Shown here piece after piece: positions 51,789 through 60,411 of a stretch of DNA of 64,000 bases. The DNA is from Acidovorax sp. MR-S7 (GTDB lineage Bacteria > Pseudomonadota > Gammaproteobacteria > Burkholderiales > Burkholderiaceae_C). Made by a program: the position numbers and the translations under genes. Position 1 is the first letter of the stretch, and every line of letters starts with the position of its first letter. The DNA is taken from positions 1 through 64,000 of the forward strand of contig NZ_DF238944.1 in NCBI RefSeq assembly GCF_000400995.2, in the 5' to 3' direction. A model generated the notes under the pieces. The model saw only the letters and a program-made list of their open reading frames with translations. It did no database searches and was not told the DNA's origin.

Positions 51789-53333
51789 TCAGCTCCGGGG
51801 TTGTTCGGCGTCCCATGCGCCGGAAAGGGTACGGGGCAGCTCGTTCTTGCGGATGCGCTGCGTGGGGGTCTTGGGGAATTCGTCGATGAAGGCGACGAAG
51901 CGCGGCACCTGGAAGGCCGGCATGCGCGGCCTGCACCAGTCCACCAGGTCCTGCGGCGCCAGTTGCGTGCCCTCGGCCAGGCGCACGAAGAGCTTGAGTT
52001 CCTCGTCGCCCAGCTCGCTGGGCACGCCGACCACCGCGCATTCGGCGATGGCGGGGTGTTCGCCGATCACGCGCTCCACTTCCCAGGCCGAGATGTTGAT
52101 GCCGCGCCGGCGCACCGTGTCCTTCTTGCGCCCGGCGAAGTAGTAGTAGCCGGCCTCGTCGCGCCGCGCCAGGTCACCGCTGCAGAACCACTCGCCGCGC
52201 CGCGCGGCCTCGGTGGCCTCCTCGTTGCGGAAATAGCCCAGGAAGTGCAGGCCGGGCACGCGCGCGCGCACGCAGATTTCGCCCGGCTGGCCCACGGGCA
52301 CCTCGTGGCCTTCGTCGTCGGTGAGCTTCAGGTCGAAGAACGACAGCGGCTGGCCGATGGAGAACTTGGGGCCCTGCGGGTTGACGGTGACGAAGGTGAT
52401 CATCTCCGACAGGCCGTAGCCCTCGCGCATCTCCACGCCGAAGCGCTGCGAGAACACGTCCCACACCTCGGGCGGGCATCCGCCGCCCCAGGCGATGCGC
52501 ACCTGGTGGTCGCGGTCGTTGTCCTTTGGCGGCTGCTTGAGCAGCATGGGCAGCACGCCGCCCAGGTAGTGGATGTGCGTGACGCCATGGCGGCGGCACT
52601 GGTCCCAGAACTGCGAGGCGCTGAACTTCTCCACCATCGCCAGCGTGAGCTTCTGCAGGATGGCGGCGATGCACACGGCCACGCCCGCGCCGTGGTGCAG
52701 CGATTCCCACAGCAGGAACACGTCGCCCGGCTGCGCGCCCGTGAGGCGCAGCGTGCCCATGGGGCCGGCGCGCAGCGTGCGGTCGGACTTGTTCACGCCC
52801 TTGGGCGCGCCCGTGGTGCCCGAGCTGGGCGTGAGGGCGATGATGTCGTCCGGCCCCGGCTCCACGGCGGGCGGCGCGCTGTCGGCATGCGCGAGCAGCG
52901 CGGCGAAGTCGTCCTGCGCGCCGCCGCGCCACAGCGCCATCTCCACGGCGTTGGCGGGCAGCGCCTCGGCCAGCACCTCGGCATATTCCACGTCGGCAAT
53001 CAGCGCGCGCGGCGCGAAGGCCTCGAACGGGTAGGCCAGCGACGCGCACTTGAAGCCGGTGTTGACCGGCACGCGCACCAGCCCCACCTTGGCGAGCGCA
53101 AGGATCGCCACCAGGTGGTCCGGGTGGCTGGGCAGCATCAGCGCCACGCGGTCGCCGGGCTGCAACCCCCGCGTCAGCAGCGCATTGGCCACGCGGTTCA
53201 CCTGGGCGTCGATCTCGCCGAAGGTGTGGTCGCGGTCCTGGAACTTGAGCAGCACGTGGCCGGGGTCTTCCTTGGCCCGGCGGTCCATGATGCGGCGCAG
53301 CGTCTCGTCGCCGACCGGCGGCATCTCGATCAT
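51789..53333 (-). CDS. AMP-forming acyl-CoA ligase (CaiC-like)
   Basis: A 514-residue member of the adenylate-forming superfamily, closest in pattern to crotonobetaine/carnitine and medium-chain acyl-CoA ligases. Nucleotide motif TPSSGTTGAPKGVNKS near 175-190, REGYGLSEM, GEWFCSGDLARRDEAGYYYF and AGRKKDTVRRRGINISAWEVE are standard. In the last motif the Lys needed for the adenylation step is replaced: PKTPTQRIRKNEL has Arg493 where PKTPTxK is expected. That could lower acid activation or shift specificity. Its ATG overlaps the stop of the upstream hydratase by 4 bp. Confidence 0.9.
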   Translation of the reverse strand: MIEMPPVGDETLRRIMDRRAKEDPGHVLLKFQDRDHTFGEIDAQVNRVANALLTRGLQPGDRVALMLPSHPDHLVAILALAKVGLVRVPVNTGFKCASLAYPFEAFAPRALIADVEYAEVLAEALPANAVEMALWRGGAQDDFAALLAHADSAPPAVEPGPDDIIALTPSSGTTGAPKGVNKSDRTLRAGPMGTLRLTGAQPGDVFLLWESLHHGAGVAVCIAAILQKLTLAMVEKFSASQFWDQCRRHGVTHIHYLGGVLPMLLKQPPKDNDRDHQVRIAWGGGCPPEVWDVFSQRFGVEMREGYGLSEMITFVTVNPQGPKFSIGQPLSFFDLKLTDDEGHEVPVGQPGEICVRARVPGLHFLGYFRNEEATEAARRGEWFCSGDLARRDEAGYYYFAGRKKDTVRRRGINISAWEVERVIGEHPAIAECAVVGVPSELGDEELKLFVRLAEGTQLAPQDLVDWCRPRMPAFQVPRFVAFIDEFPKTPTQRIRKNELPRTLSGAWDAEQPRS

Positions 53334-54115
53334 GGCTGGGCCCCTCCCAGCGCGTGGCCGCGCTCGGCCATGAAGCTCTCCATCTTGCGGGCGGGCTCGC
53401 CCGAGGCATAGGACTCGCGGTGCGCGCGGATGGCGGCGTCGATGGTCTGGCGGAAGCCCGCCTCGGTCATGTCGGCGAACCAGGCGCGGTCCAGGCGCAT
53501 CGCCAGCGGGGCCTTGGCGGCCAGTTGTTCGGCGATCTCCAGTGCCTTGGGCAGCACATCCGCGCGCGGCACCAGGTGGTGGATCAGGCCGATCTCGCGG
53601 CACTCCTGCGCGGCCATCATGCGGCCCGTCAGCGTGAGCTCGATGGTGCGCGACATGCCCAGGATCTCCTTCATGATCCACGGCCCCGTGATGCTGGCGA
53701 TGCCGGAGTTGATCTCGGGCTGGCCCATCTTCACCTCGGCATGGCCCACGCGGATGTCGCACAGCAGCGCCACCTGGAAGGCCGAGCCGGCGGCCGTGCC
53801 GTTGAGCGCGGCCACGATGGGCTTGGTCAGGCGCCGCAGCGTGCCGTAGAAGGCTTCCCACTCGCGGATCCAGCTCTCCGCCCGGTCGGCGTCGAAGTCG
53901 TGCGCCTCGGCGAAGTCCTGCCCGGCGGAGAACGCGCGCTCGCCCGCGCCGGTCATGACGACCGCGCCGATCGCGGCGTCGCGGTCGTAGTCGCGCAAGG
54001 CCGCCACGATCTGGTCGCGCATGGCCTTGTCCCAGGCATTGAGCTTGGACGGTTTGTTGAGCGTGATCAGGCCCACGGGCCCGCGGCGCTCGAGGAGAAC
54101 GGCGGAAGAGGTCAT
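53330..54115 (-). CDS. Enoyl-CoA hydratase/isomerase
   Basis: A 261-residue crotonase-fold enzyme and first gene of the operon. Oxyanion-hole segments GERAFSAGQDFAEAH and AALNGTAAGSAFQVALLCDI; the catalytic helix region is KMGQPEINSGIASITGPWIM, with a Glu in the classical first position. C-terminal ESFMAERGHALGG. Related proteins include hydratases and dienoyl-CoA isomerases. It is divergent from the LysR gene, 137 bp away, and overlaps the ligase start by 4 bp (ATGA). Confidence 0.9.
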   Translation of the reverse strand: MTSSAVLLERRGPVGLITLNKPSKLNAWDKAMRDQIVAALRDYDRDAAIGAVVMTGAGERAFSAGQDFAEAHDFDADRAESWIREWEAFYGTLRRLTKPIVAALNGTAAGSAFQVALLCDIRVGHAEVKMGQPEINSGIASITGPWIMKEILGMSRTIELTLTGRMMAAQECREIGLIHHLVPRADVLPKALEIAEQLAAKAPLAMRLDRAWFADMTEAGFRQTIDAAIRAHRESYASGEPARKMESFMAERGHALGGAQP

Positions 54116-54208
54116 TGGAGGCGTCGGCTGAACCGGCGTTGGGTGGTGATGCCTCGGAAGAATAGGAAGCGCATAGCATGTCGTCCAATGACAAGTTATG
54201 CCGAGTGC

Positions 54209-54227
54209 ATATCCGTCTGGATATACT
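54209..54227 (+). promoter_or_regulatory. Palindrome and -10 box in the lysR/hydratase intergenic region
   Basis: ATATCC-GTCT-GGATAT (54209-54224), a perfect 6-4-6 palindrome, overlaps TATACT (54222-54227), a good -10 hexamer for the lysR gene. No clear -35 is seen. The site probably binds the LysR protein and controls both directions. Confidence 0.5.
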
Positions 54228-54252
54228 GGCCGCTGCCAAGCAGGAGACGCCC

Positions 54253-55119
54253 ATGCGCTGGAAGCTGATCGAAACCTTTCGCGCGGTGATGCTCACGCGG
54301 TCGATGACGGTGGCCGCGCACGACCTGCACACCTCGCAGCCCAACGTCAGCCGCGCCATCGGGCAGCTGGAGGCAATGGTCGGCTTCCCCCTGTTCGTGC
54401 GGCTGGGCGGGCGCCTGACGCCCACGCCTGAGGCCGAAGCGTTCTTCCAGTCGGTGCAGCGCTGGTTCCTCGGCATGGAAGTGCTGGCGGACAGCGCCAA
54501 GCAGATCCGCGAAGTGGGCTCGGGCACGCTGCGCATCGGCGCGGTGGCGTCGCTTGCCATGAGCGTCATGCCGGAAGCCATGCACGCGTTTCGCCTGCGG
54601 TACCCGGACGCATCCGTTTCCATCCACACGGGCGACTCGGCCACGGTGGCGAAGTGGACCGCGAACCGGTACGTGGACCTGGGCCTGGTGACCAACCTGG
54701 ATGACACGCCGGGCCTGCAGTCCACGCTGTGGGCCGAGGAAAACGGCGTGTGCATCGTTCCCGAGGGGCACCGGCTGGCGGGCCGGGCCGTGGTGCGCAG
54801 CGCCGATCTGGACGACGAAACCTTCATCTCGCTGACCCAGGGCGACGGCACGCGCGCGGTGGTGGACGCGGCGTTCGTGCCCGACAGGCGGCGGCTGACG
54901 CTGGATGCGCCCTATTCGGCGGTCATCTGCCGCATGGTGAGCCTGGGGCTGGGCGTGAGCGTGCTCAATCCGCTCGTCGTGCGGCATCTGGACCTGGCCG
55001 GCATTCAGGTGCTGCCCTTCGAGCCCCGCGTGAATTTCGCCCGCTACATCCTCATGGCGCAGCAGCAGGCGCCATCCGTACTGATGCGCGTCTTCGTGGA
55101 GTGCCTGGACGGCATGTAG
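54253..55119 (+). CDS. LysR-family transcriptional regulator
   Basis: A 288-residue LysR-type regulator. The helix-turn-helix part is MRWKLIETFRAVMLTRSMTV, followed by HTSQPNVSRAIGQLEAMVGF, and the effector domain has GSGTLRIGAVASLAMSVMP, DLGLVTNLDD and VSLGLGVSVLNPLVV. ATG 54253 follows AGGAGA and starts at the conserved N-terminus; the frame is open from 54178. It most likely controls the divergent hydratase-ligase-Bug-hydratase operon. Confidence 0.9.
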   Translation: MRWKLIETFRAVMLTRSMTVAAHDLHTSQPNVSRAIGQLEAMVGFPLFVRLGGRLTPTPEAEAFFQSVQRWFLGMEVLADSAKQIREVGSGTLRIGAVASLAMSVMPEAMHAFRLRYPDASVSIHTGDSATVAKWTANRYVDLGLVTNLDDTPGLQSTLWAEENGVCIVPEGHRLAGRAVVRSADLDDETFISLTQGDGTRAVVDAAFVPDRRRLTLDAPYSAVICRMVSLGLGVSVLNPLVVRHLDLAGIQVLPFEPRVNFARYILMAQQQAPSVLMRVFVECLDGM

Positions 55120-55149
55120 CCTGGAACGGGCGCGCCCGCGCAGGGTTCA

Positions 55150-55203
55150 AGTGAAAAGTGCCTCCAGCGCTTGCCCATCAAGCGCGAGCAGCTATGGTTT
55201 TCG
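55150..55203 (-). repeat. Palindromic gene-end repeat, copy 10 (reverse)
   Basis: GTGAAAAGTGCCTCCAGCGC, TTGCCCATCAAGCGCGAGC and AGCTATGGTTTT. It encodes the last codons and the TGA stop (55178-55180) of the minus-strand TfoX-domain gene, giving the tail KTIAARA. Confidence 0.88.
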
Positions 55204-55480
55204 AAGTCCGTGCGCAGGCCTGGCGCGGGGTGCATGCCAGTGCGCGCAGCAACCGGGCGCGGTGCTCGCGCTCCACCTGCCGCCAGGGCTGGCCCGTCAG
55301 CACGGCCTCCAGCGACCAGAGCAGGGGCAGGCCCACATGGACGTTGGCCGCCTGGGCGCGCACGTAGGCCTCCACGCTGCCCAGCGCGCGCAGCTCCTGC
55401 AGCGAATGGATGCCCGCGCGCGCCAGCATATGCCGCGCGAGCGGGTCGAGTCCGGGCAAGGAGGCGGGGGGAGGGGTCAT
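55178..55480 (-). CDS. TfoX C-terminal-domain (helix-hairpin-helix) protein
   Basis: A 100-residue protein consisting only of the domain found at the C-terminus of TfoX/Sxy competence regulators: LPGLDPLARHMLARAGIHSL, QELRALGSVEAYVRAQAAN, then LLWSLEAVLTGQPWRQVERE. The N-terminal TfoX domain is missing, as in other free-standing members of unknown role. ATG 55480 is chosen; the frame is open to 55543. The last seven residues (KTIAARA) and the stop codon come from repeat copy 10, so the natural C-terminus has been replaced or extended. Confidence 0.75.
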   Translation of the reverse strand: MTPPPASLPGLDPLARHMLARAGIHSLQELRALGSVEAYVRAQAANVHVGLPLLWSLEAVLTGQPWRQVEREHRARLLRALACTPRQACARTSKTIAARA

Positions 55481-55631
55481 CGGCGGCCGAAGGAAGGGAA
55501 ACGCGGCCGATTCTGGGCAAACGCCCGTGCGCGCGCCATGCACAGCGCATGCGAAGACTCACATTTGAAGGATTTTCACGATTGCGGCGCGCCCTGCTTG
55601 CGGCGGCGCGGCGTTCCGTCATGATGCCGCC

Positions 55632-56732
55632 ATGCCCTCTGCTCCCACCCTGGACCATCTGCGCCGCCACGCCGTCGCGCGCACGCTGTTTGCGCCCACC
55701 ACGCTGCCGCGTGCCATCGCGCGGCTGGGCTTCGTCCAGGCCGATCCGATCCGCGCGCCGGCCCGCGCGCAGGACCTCACGCTGCGCCACCGCGTGCGCG
55801 GCTACCGCACCGGCGACCTGGAGCGGCGCTATGTGCGGCTGGGGCTGGAGGAAGACTTCTTCGTCAACTATGGCTTCCTGCCACCCCGGCACGCGGCGCT
55901 GATGCACCCGCGCACGCCGCGCACGGCCTGGACGCCCGAGCGCGAGCGCCAGGCCGCTGCCGTGCTGGAGTTCGTGCGCGCCAGCGGCGCCGTGCATCCG
56001 CGCGAGGTCGAGGCGCGCTTCGCCCACGGCAAGGCGAGCAACTGGTTCGGCGGCAGCACCACCGCCAGTGCCCAGCTGCTGGACGCCATGCACTACCGCG
56101 GCCTGCTGCGCGTGGCGCGGCGCGAGGGCGGCACGCGGCTCTACGCCGTGCGGACGCCAGCAGAGGACGAGGGCGCCAGCGCAATGGCGCGCATGGATGC
56201 GCTGGTGGACCTGGCCGTCGCCAAATACGCGCCGCTGCCCGCCGCCAGCCTGGGCCGGCTGCTGAGCCACCTGCGCGGCGGCGCCCCGCAATGGGCCGCC
56301 GAGCGCGCCGGCGCCTTGGCCCGCGCCCGCCGGCGGCTGGCGCATGCGCGCGTCGATGGCGTGGACTGGTACTGGCCCGCCGGCGAGAACCCCGCCGCCG
56401 CGCGCTGGCGCCCGCCGCAGGGCGTGCGCCTGCTCACGCCGTTCGACCCGGTGGTGTGGGACCGGCGCCGTTTCGAGCTGCTGTGGGGCTGGGCCTACCG
56501 CTTCGAGGCCTACACGCCCGCGCCCCGGCGCCAGCTGGGCTACTACGCGCTGCCGCTGCTGTGGTGCGAGCAGGTGATCGGCTGGGGCAACCTCGCGGTG
56601 GTGCAGGGCGGGGCGGGCGCGCAGCTGCAGGCGCAATTCGGCTATGTGGCCGGCCGGCCGCCGCGCGAGGCGGCGTTCCACGCCGCGCTGGACGAGGAAC
56701 TGGCGCGGATGCGTGCGTTCCTGGGCGTTTGA
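55632..56732 (+). CDS. YcaQ-like DNA glycosylase / winged-helix protein
   Basis: A 366-residue protein of the AlkZ/YcaQ (HTH_42) family, whose studied members are DNA glycosylases that unhook interstrand crosslinks. The catalytic-type segment is GFVQADPIRAPARAQDLTLR; E. coli YcaQ has QxD at this place, and here Gln-Ala-Asp is kept. Winged-helix repeats follow, then LLTPFDPVVWDRRRFELLWG and YRFEAYTPAPRRQLGYYALP near the end. It appears to be a free-standing gene with no known regulator. The ATG is 13 bp downstream of an unrelated GC-rich stretch and has no strong ribosome site. Confidence 0.88.
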   Translation: MPSAPTLDHLRRHAVARTLFAPTTLPRAIARLGFVQADPIRAPARAQDLTLRHRVRGYRTGDLERRYVRLGLEEDFFVNYGFLPPRHAALMHPRTPRTAWTPERERQAAAVLEFVRASGAVHPREVEARFAHGKASNWFGGSTTASAQLLDAMHYRGLLRVARREGGTRLYAVRTPAEDEGASAMARMDALVDLAVAKYAPLPAASLGRLLSHLRGGAPQWAAERAGALARARRRLAHARVDGVDWYWPAGENPAAARWRPPQGVRLLTPFDPVVWDRRRFELLWGWAYRFEAYTPAPRRQLGYYALPLLWCEQVIGWGNLAVVQGGAGAQLQAQFGYVAGRPPREAAFHAALDEELARMRAFLGV

Positions 56733-56736
56733 CGGC

Positions 56737-57180
56737 TTACTTCTTCTTGCGCGCGCGCATCAGCTCCAGGTTCGCGCGCTGCGCGGGCGTGAAGCCTTGC
56801 ACCGCCTTGGCCGCGCCGGGGGCCTTCTCCACCGCCAGGGCCATGCCCGCGTGCAGAGCCGCCAGCGTGGCGGTGGCGTATTCGGTGGAAGTGAGGCCAT
56901 GGCGCGCGAGGATGGCGCGCACGCGCGGGTCGGCGTCGAGCTTGCGGGCGATGTCTTCGACCGACTCGTCGTCGTCGTTGCTGTCCTCGTCCTCGCTCTG
57001 TTTCTTCTTGGCCGGGGGCAGCTTGTGGGCCTCGGCGGTGGCGGCTTCCATGCGGTCCAGCAGCGCGGGCGTGAGGCGGAAGGTGGCCGGGTCGGCAGCC
57101 CAGGCGCTGGTGACGGTGACGACGAGGGCCATGGCGGCGAGGACGAAGAAGGTGAGCGCGCCGGTGATGAGTCGCAGCAT
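56737..57180 (-). CDS. Exported protein with acidic linker, function unknown
   Basis: A 147-residue secreted or periplasmic protein. Signal peptide of about 28 residues (LITGALTFFVLAAMALVV, ending SAWA). The mature protein is helical with a very acidic low-complexity stretch (KKKQSEDEDSNDDDESVED) in the middle and a basic end (RARKKK). I do not recognise the family. It lies convergent with the YcaQ-like gene, 4 bp away, and 74 bp downstream of the kelch gene on the same strand, with repeat copy 11 between. Confidence 0.6.
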   Translation of the reverse strand: MLRLITGALTFFVLAAMALVVTVTSAWAADPATFRLTPALLDRMEAATAEAHKLPPAKKKQSEDEDSNDDDESVEDIARKLDADPRVRAILARHGLTSTEYATATLAALHAGMALAVEKAPGAAKAVQGFTPAQRANLELMRARKKK

Positions 57181-57205
57181 GCGGAAGTTCTTTCAGGAAA
57201 TTGAA

Positions 57206-57258
57206 TGAAAAAACGGCTCCAGCGCTTAGGGAATAAACGCTGGAAGCTATCGAATCAG
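57206..57258 (-). repeat. Palindromic gene-end repeat, copy 11 (reverse, extended subtype)
   Basis: GAAAAAACGGCTCCAGCGC, TTAGGGAATAAACGC, TGGAAGCTATCGAATCAGGA. On the minus strand the stem is followed by a T-run (CCGTTTTTTC), so it looks like the terminator of the kelch gene. The kelch stop TGA (57255-57257) is in its flank. Confidence 0.88.
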
Positions 57259-60125
57259 GAGTGATTCGCTTGGCGGCGCACGCCCGCGAACAGCATCATC
57301 GCGGCCAGCAGCATCACGCCCCACTGCGACAGCGTGGGCACCGGCTGCACAGGTCCCGGCCCGGGGCCAGGCCCCGGCCCGGCCGTGGGCGTCACGCTGC
57401 CCGTGGGCGGGGCCGAGGTACTGCCGCCCTCGGCGTTCGCCGTCACGGTGAAGGTGTAGGCCGTGCCGTTGGTGAGGCCCGTCACCGTGCAGCTTGTCGC
57501 GGGGTACTGCACGGTGCAGCTCGCGCCGCCGGGCTGGGCGGTGACGGTGTAGCTCGCGGGCTGGGGCACGCCGGCTGGGTGGTCCCAGGCGACGGTGACC
57601 TGCGCGTTGCCCGGCGTGGCCGTCACGTTGCGCGGTGCGCCCGGGGCGCCGGGCGACGGGGCGCGCAGCTCGAAGACGTAGGCGCTCGAAGCAATCGCGT
57701 TGCTGAACACCCGCGCCTGGTACAGCCCCGCGGGCAGCCACGTGGGCAGGGCGCGCGATTCGTAGCTGCCCGCGTCCGACAGTTGCGCGTCCAGCCACGC
57801 CACCGGGCCGCCGTCCATGCGCTCCAGGCGCACCAGCGGCAGGTTGCCGGCGGCCTGTGCGGTGCCGCCGCCGCTGCCCTCGCTGTCGCTGGTGAAGCCC
57901 GTGCCCAGCAGCACCAGCCGCGATCCATGGTTGATCTGCGTGAAGGCGTTGCCGATGACCGGGCGCGGGCGCGTGGTGGCCTGGGGCTGGATGGCGAGGG
58001 GCTGGTCGGGCTGGCCCACGCCGCCGTAGTAGCCGCCCGCCACCAGCAGCTCGCCGCTGTCCAGCAGCGCCACCGCGTGGTGGCGGCGGGTCTGCGGCAG
58101 TGTTTGAAAGCTCCAGGTGCCCGCGAGCGGGTCGAACAGCTCCATGCGCGCCGACGCCGCCACGCCGCTGCGCCAGCCGCCCACCACCGCCACGCGGCCG
58201 TCGGGCAGCAGCGTGGCCGTGTGGTAGGCGTGCGCCTCGCTCATCGTGGGCACGGGGCCCCAGGTGTCGGTGGCCGGGTCGTAGATCTCGGCGCTGTTCA
58301 GGTAGCTGCCGCCGAAGCCGCCCGCGACGAGCACGCGGCCGTCGGGCAGCAGCGTGGCGGTGTGCCCGTTGCGCGCCTGCAGCATGCCGGCCGCGCCCGC
58401 CCAGGTGTTCGCCACGGGGTCGTACAGCGCGGCGCTGGCCAGCTGGCCGCTGGCCGACAGGCCGCCCGCCACCAGCACGCGCCCGTCGCGCAGCAGCGTG
58501 GCCGAGTGGAAGGCGCGCGGCGCGGGCATGGGCGCGGCGGCCACCCAGCGGTTCTGCGCGGGCTGGTAGACCTCGGCCTGGGCCAGGGTGGATGCGGCGT
58601 CGTTCTCCACGCCACGGCCCCCGGCCGCCAGCACGCCGCCGCCGGGCAGCAGCGTGGCCGTGTGGTAGTAGCGCGCCTGCGCCAGGTCGGGCACGGCGCT
58701 CCAGGCGTTGGCGCCGGGATCGTACAGCTCGGCGCTGGCCAGCACGCCGCTGCCGCCCAGGCCGCCCGCGGCCAGCACGCGGCCGCTGGGCAGCAGGGTC
58801 TGCGTGTGCTGCTGGCGCCAGGGCGCCACGGGCGTGCCCGCGGCGGTCCACGCATCGGCGGAGGGGCTGTAGCGCAGCGGCGGCGTGCCCACGCCGTTGC
58901 GCTGGCCGCCCGCCGTCAGCACCGTGCCATCGGCCAGCGGCGTGGCGACGGCGTGGTCCACCGTGGGGCGCGTGGCCAGGTTGCGCGTGGCGGGGGCCGC
59001 GGCGGGCCACAGGGTTTCGGGCGCGGACAGCGGACCGCTGGCGCCCAGGCCGCCCACGACCAGCACGCGCCCGCCCGGCAGCAGCGTGGCGGTGTGGCTG
59101 GCTCGGGCCTGGGACATGGCTCCGCTGAGAGAGGCGATGTTGGTGGCAGGGTTGTAGTACACGGCGCCCAGGTGCAGGCCGCCGGTGCCGGCGTGGGCGC
59201 CGCCGACCATCAATACGCGGCCGTCAGGCAGCAGCGTGGCGCTGTGGCGCGTGCGCTCGCCAATGCCCGCTGCAGCGGTCCAGGTGCCGGCCTGCGGGTC
59301 GTAGATGAAGGGCAGGCCGGGCACGGGCGCGCCCCCCGCGCTCTCGCCCCCCGCGACGTACACGCGGCCATCGGGCAGCAGCGTCGCGGTGTGGTGCATG
59401 CGCTGCTCGCCAGAGGGCAGCGGCGTGGCCGCGCTCCAGCTGTTGCTGAGGGGGTCGTACAGCGCGTTGTTCACCGTGGCGGCCTCGCCGTTGTCCATGC
59501 CCGCTACGACCAGCACGCGGCCGTTGGGCAGCAATGTGGCCGTGTGGTGGCGTGCCCCCAGGCCGGGCATCTGGCCCGCACTGCTCCAGGTGCGGCTGGC
59601 GGGGTCGTAGATCTCGGCCGAGCGCAGCGCTGCCTGCCCGGCGCCGCCCTCGCCGCCCGCGACCAGCACGCGGCCGTCGCGCAGCACGGTGGCGGTGTGG
59701 TGGCGGCGGGCCACGGCCAGGTCGGGCACGGGGGTGAAGGCGTCGTCCTCGGGGTCGTAGGTGTAGGCCGTGCGCAGCGGCCCACCGGTGGTGCTGGTGC
59801 CGCCAGCGACCAGCACGGTGCCGTTGCGCAGCAGCGTACCGGTGTGGCTGCTGCGTGGCTGCGGCAGCGGGGCGGCGGCGGTCCACTGGCCGCTGCCGCC
59901 GTCATGGCGCAGCGTGGTGGCCAGGGCGTTGCCGCCCGCATCCTGGCCGCCCGCCAGCAGCACGGCGCCGCCGGGCAGCAGCGTGGCGGTGTGGTGCGTG
60001 CGGGCGCCGCTGAAGTCGGCGCCGGGCGACCACTGGGCCTGGGCGGCGGTGGCCAGCAGCAGGCCCAGGGATACGGCGCTGGCGTGCAGCCAGCGCCGCA
60101 AGCCCGTGGTGGGGATGGAGGGCAT
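57255..60125 (-). CDS. Kelch-repeat protein with fibronectin III and IPTL-CTERM domains
   Basis: A 956-residue exported protein. After a signal peptide (LHASAVSLGLLLATAAQAQ) come 14 kelch-like repeats of about 50 residues, each built around HTATLLPDGRVLVAGG, that should form one or two beta-propellers. A fibronectin III domain (PRNVTATPGNAQVTVAWDHP) lies at about 830-920. The tail is a typical IPTL/VPTL-CTERM signal: VPTLSQWG, a hydrophobic helix and RRQANHS. Such tails are sorted by a dedicated transpeptidase-type system; no sortase gene is in this window. A surface or adhesion role is likely. DNA repeats within the gene are near identical. Confidence 0.88.
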   Translation of the reverse strand: MPSIPTTGLRRWLHASAVSLGLLLATAAQAQWSPGADFSGARTHHTATLLPGGAVLLAGGQDAGGNALATTLRHDGGSGQWTAAAPLPQPRSSHTGTLLRNGTVLVAGGTSTTGGPLRTAYTYDPEDDAFTPVPDLAVARRHHTATVLRDGRVLVAGGEGGAGQAALRSAEIYDPASRTWSSAGQMPGLGARHHTATLLPNGRVLVVAGMDNGEAATVNNALYDPLSNSWSAATPLPSGEQRMHHTATLLPDGRVYVAGGESAGGAPVPGLPFIYDPQAGTWTAAAGIGERTRHSATLLPDGRVLMVGGAHAGTGGLHLGAVYYNPATNIASLSGAMSQARASHTATLLPGGRVLVVGGLGASGPLSAPETLWPAAAPATRNLATRPTVDHAVATPLADGTVLTAGGQRNGVGTPPLRYSPSADAWTAAGTPVAPWRQQHTQTLLPSGRVLAAGGLGGSGVLASAELYDPGANAWSAVPDLAQARYYHTATLLPGGGVLAAGGRGVENDAASTLAQAEVYQPAQNRWVAAAPMPAPRAFHSATLLRDGRVLVAGGLSASGQLASAALYDPVANTWAGAAGMLQARNGHTATLLPDGRVLVAGGFGGSYLNSAEIYDPATDTWGPVPTMSEAHAYHTATLLPDGRVAVVGGWRSGVAASARMELFDPLAGTWSFQTLPQTRRHHAVALLDSGELLVAGGYYGGVGQPDQPLAIQPQATTRPRPVIGNAFTQINHGSRLVLLGTGFTSDSEGSGGGTAQAAGNLPLVRLERMDGGPVAWLDAQLSDAGSYESRALPTWLPAGLYQARVFSNAIASSAYVFELRAPSPGAPGAPRNVTATPGNAQVTVAWDHPAGVPQPASYTVTAQPGGASCTVQYPATSCTVTGLTNGTAYTFTVTANAEGGSTSAPPTGSVTPTAGPGPGPGPGPVQPVPTLSQWGVMLLAAMMLFAGVRRQANHS

Positions 60126-60144
60126 GGTGGAGATCCTTGTGTTG

Positions 60145-60203
60145 CAAGAAAAAAGGCCGTGGCGCTTATGGGGTAAGCGCTGGCAGCTATCGAATCAGGA
60201 GTT
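60145..60203 (-). repeat. Palindromic gene-end repeat, copy 12 (reverse, extended subtype)
   Basis: GAAAAAAGGCCGTGGCGC, TTATGGGGTAAGCGCTGGC and AGCTATCGAATCAGGAGTT. It nearly equals copy 11, so the kelch gene lies between two same-sense copies. On the minus strand the stem is followed by CCTTTTTTC. Confidence 0.88.
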
Positions 60204-60306
60204 CATCGCGCGCGGGGCACGGGACGCCGCCGTGCATCAGGCGGCGAAAGCGGTGGGGTGGCAGTGGTGGCGTGGCGCATGGGGCTCCCTCGGAGGCTGA
60301 AACAGC

Positions 60307-60331
60307 AACGGCCCCGCTGTGCGGGGCCGTT
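60307..60331 (-). terminator. Hairpin downstream of the chitinase gene
   Basis: Perfect 11 bp stem AACGGCCCCGC (60307-60317) and GCGGGGCCGTT (60321-60331) with a TGT loop. On the minus strand it is about 80 bp past the chitinase stop. The T-run afterwards is weak, so it may need help from copy 12, or act as an mRNA 3' end. Confidence 0.6.
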
Positions 60332-60353
60332 GTGATTCTTCTGAGAGCGGGGT

Positions 60354-60398
60354 GCGCTGGCGACAGCCGGGCGTGCGGGTTTGGGAGCCCGGCGTGCG
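60354..60398. repeat. Hairpin repeat GCGCTGGCGACAGCCGGGC, copy a
   Basis: GCGCTGGCGACAGCCGGGC, GTGCGGGTTTGGGA, GCCCGGCGTGCGC; stem GCCGGGC (60366-60372) and GCCCGGC (60387-60393). A second copy in the same sense lies at 62904-62950, so the two bracket the chitinase gene. Confidence 0.8.
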
Positions 60399-60411
60399 CA
60401 AGTGCGCGGTG

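Noticed and set aside
57300-60100. Regularly spaced DNA repeats that could suggest a CRISPR array
   Set aside because: The spacing of about 150 bp equals the protein repeat length of the kelch gene, and no cas genes are present.
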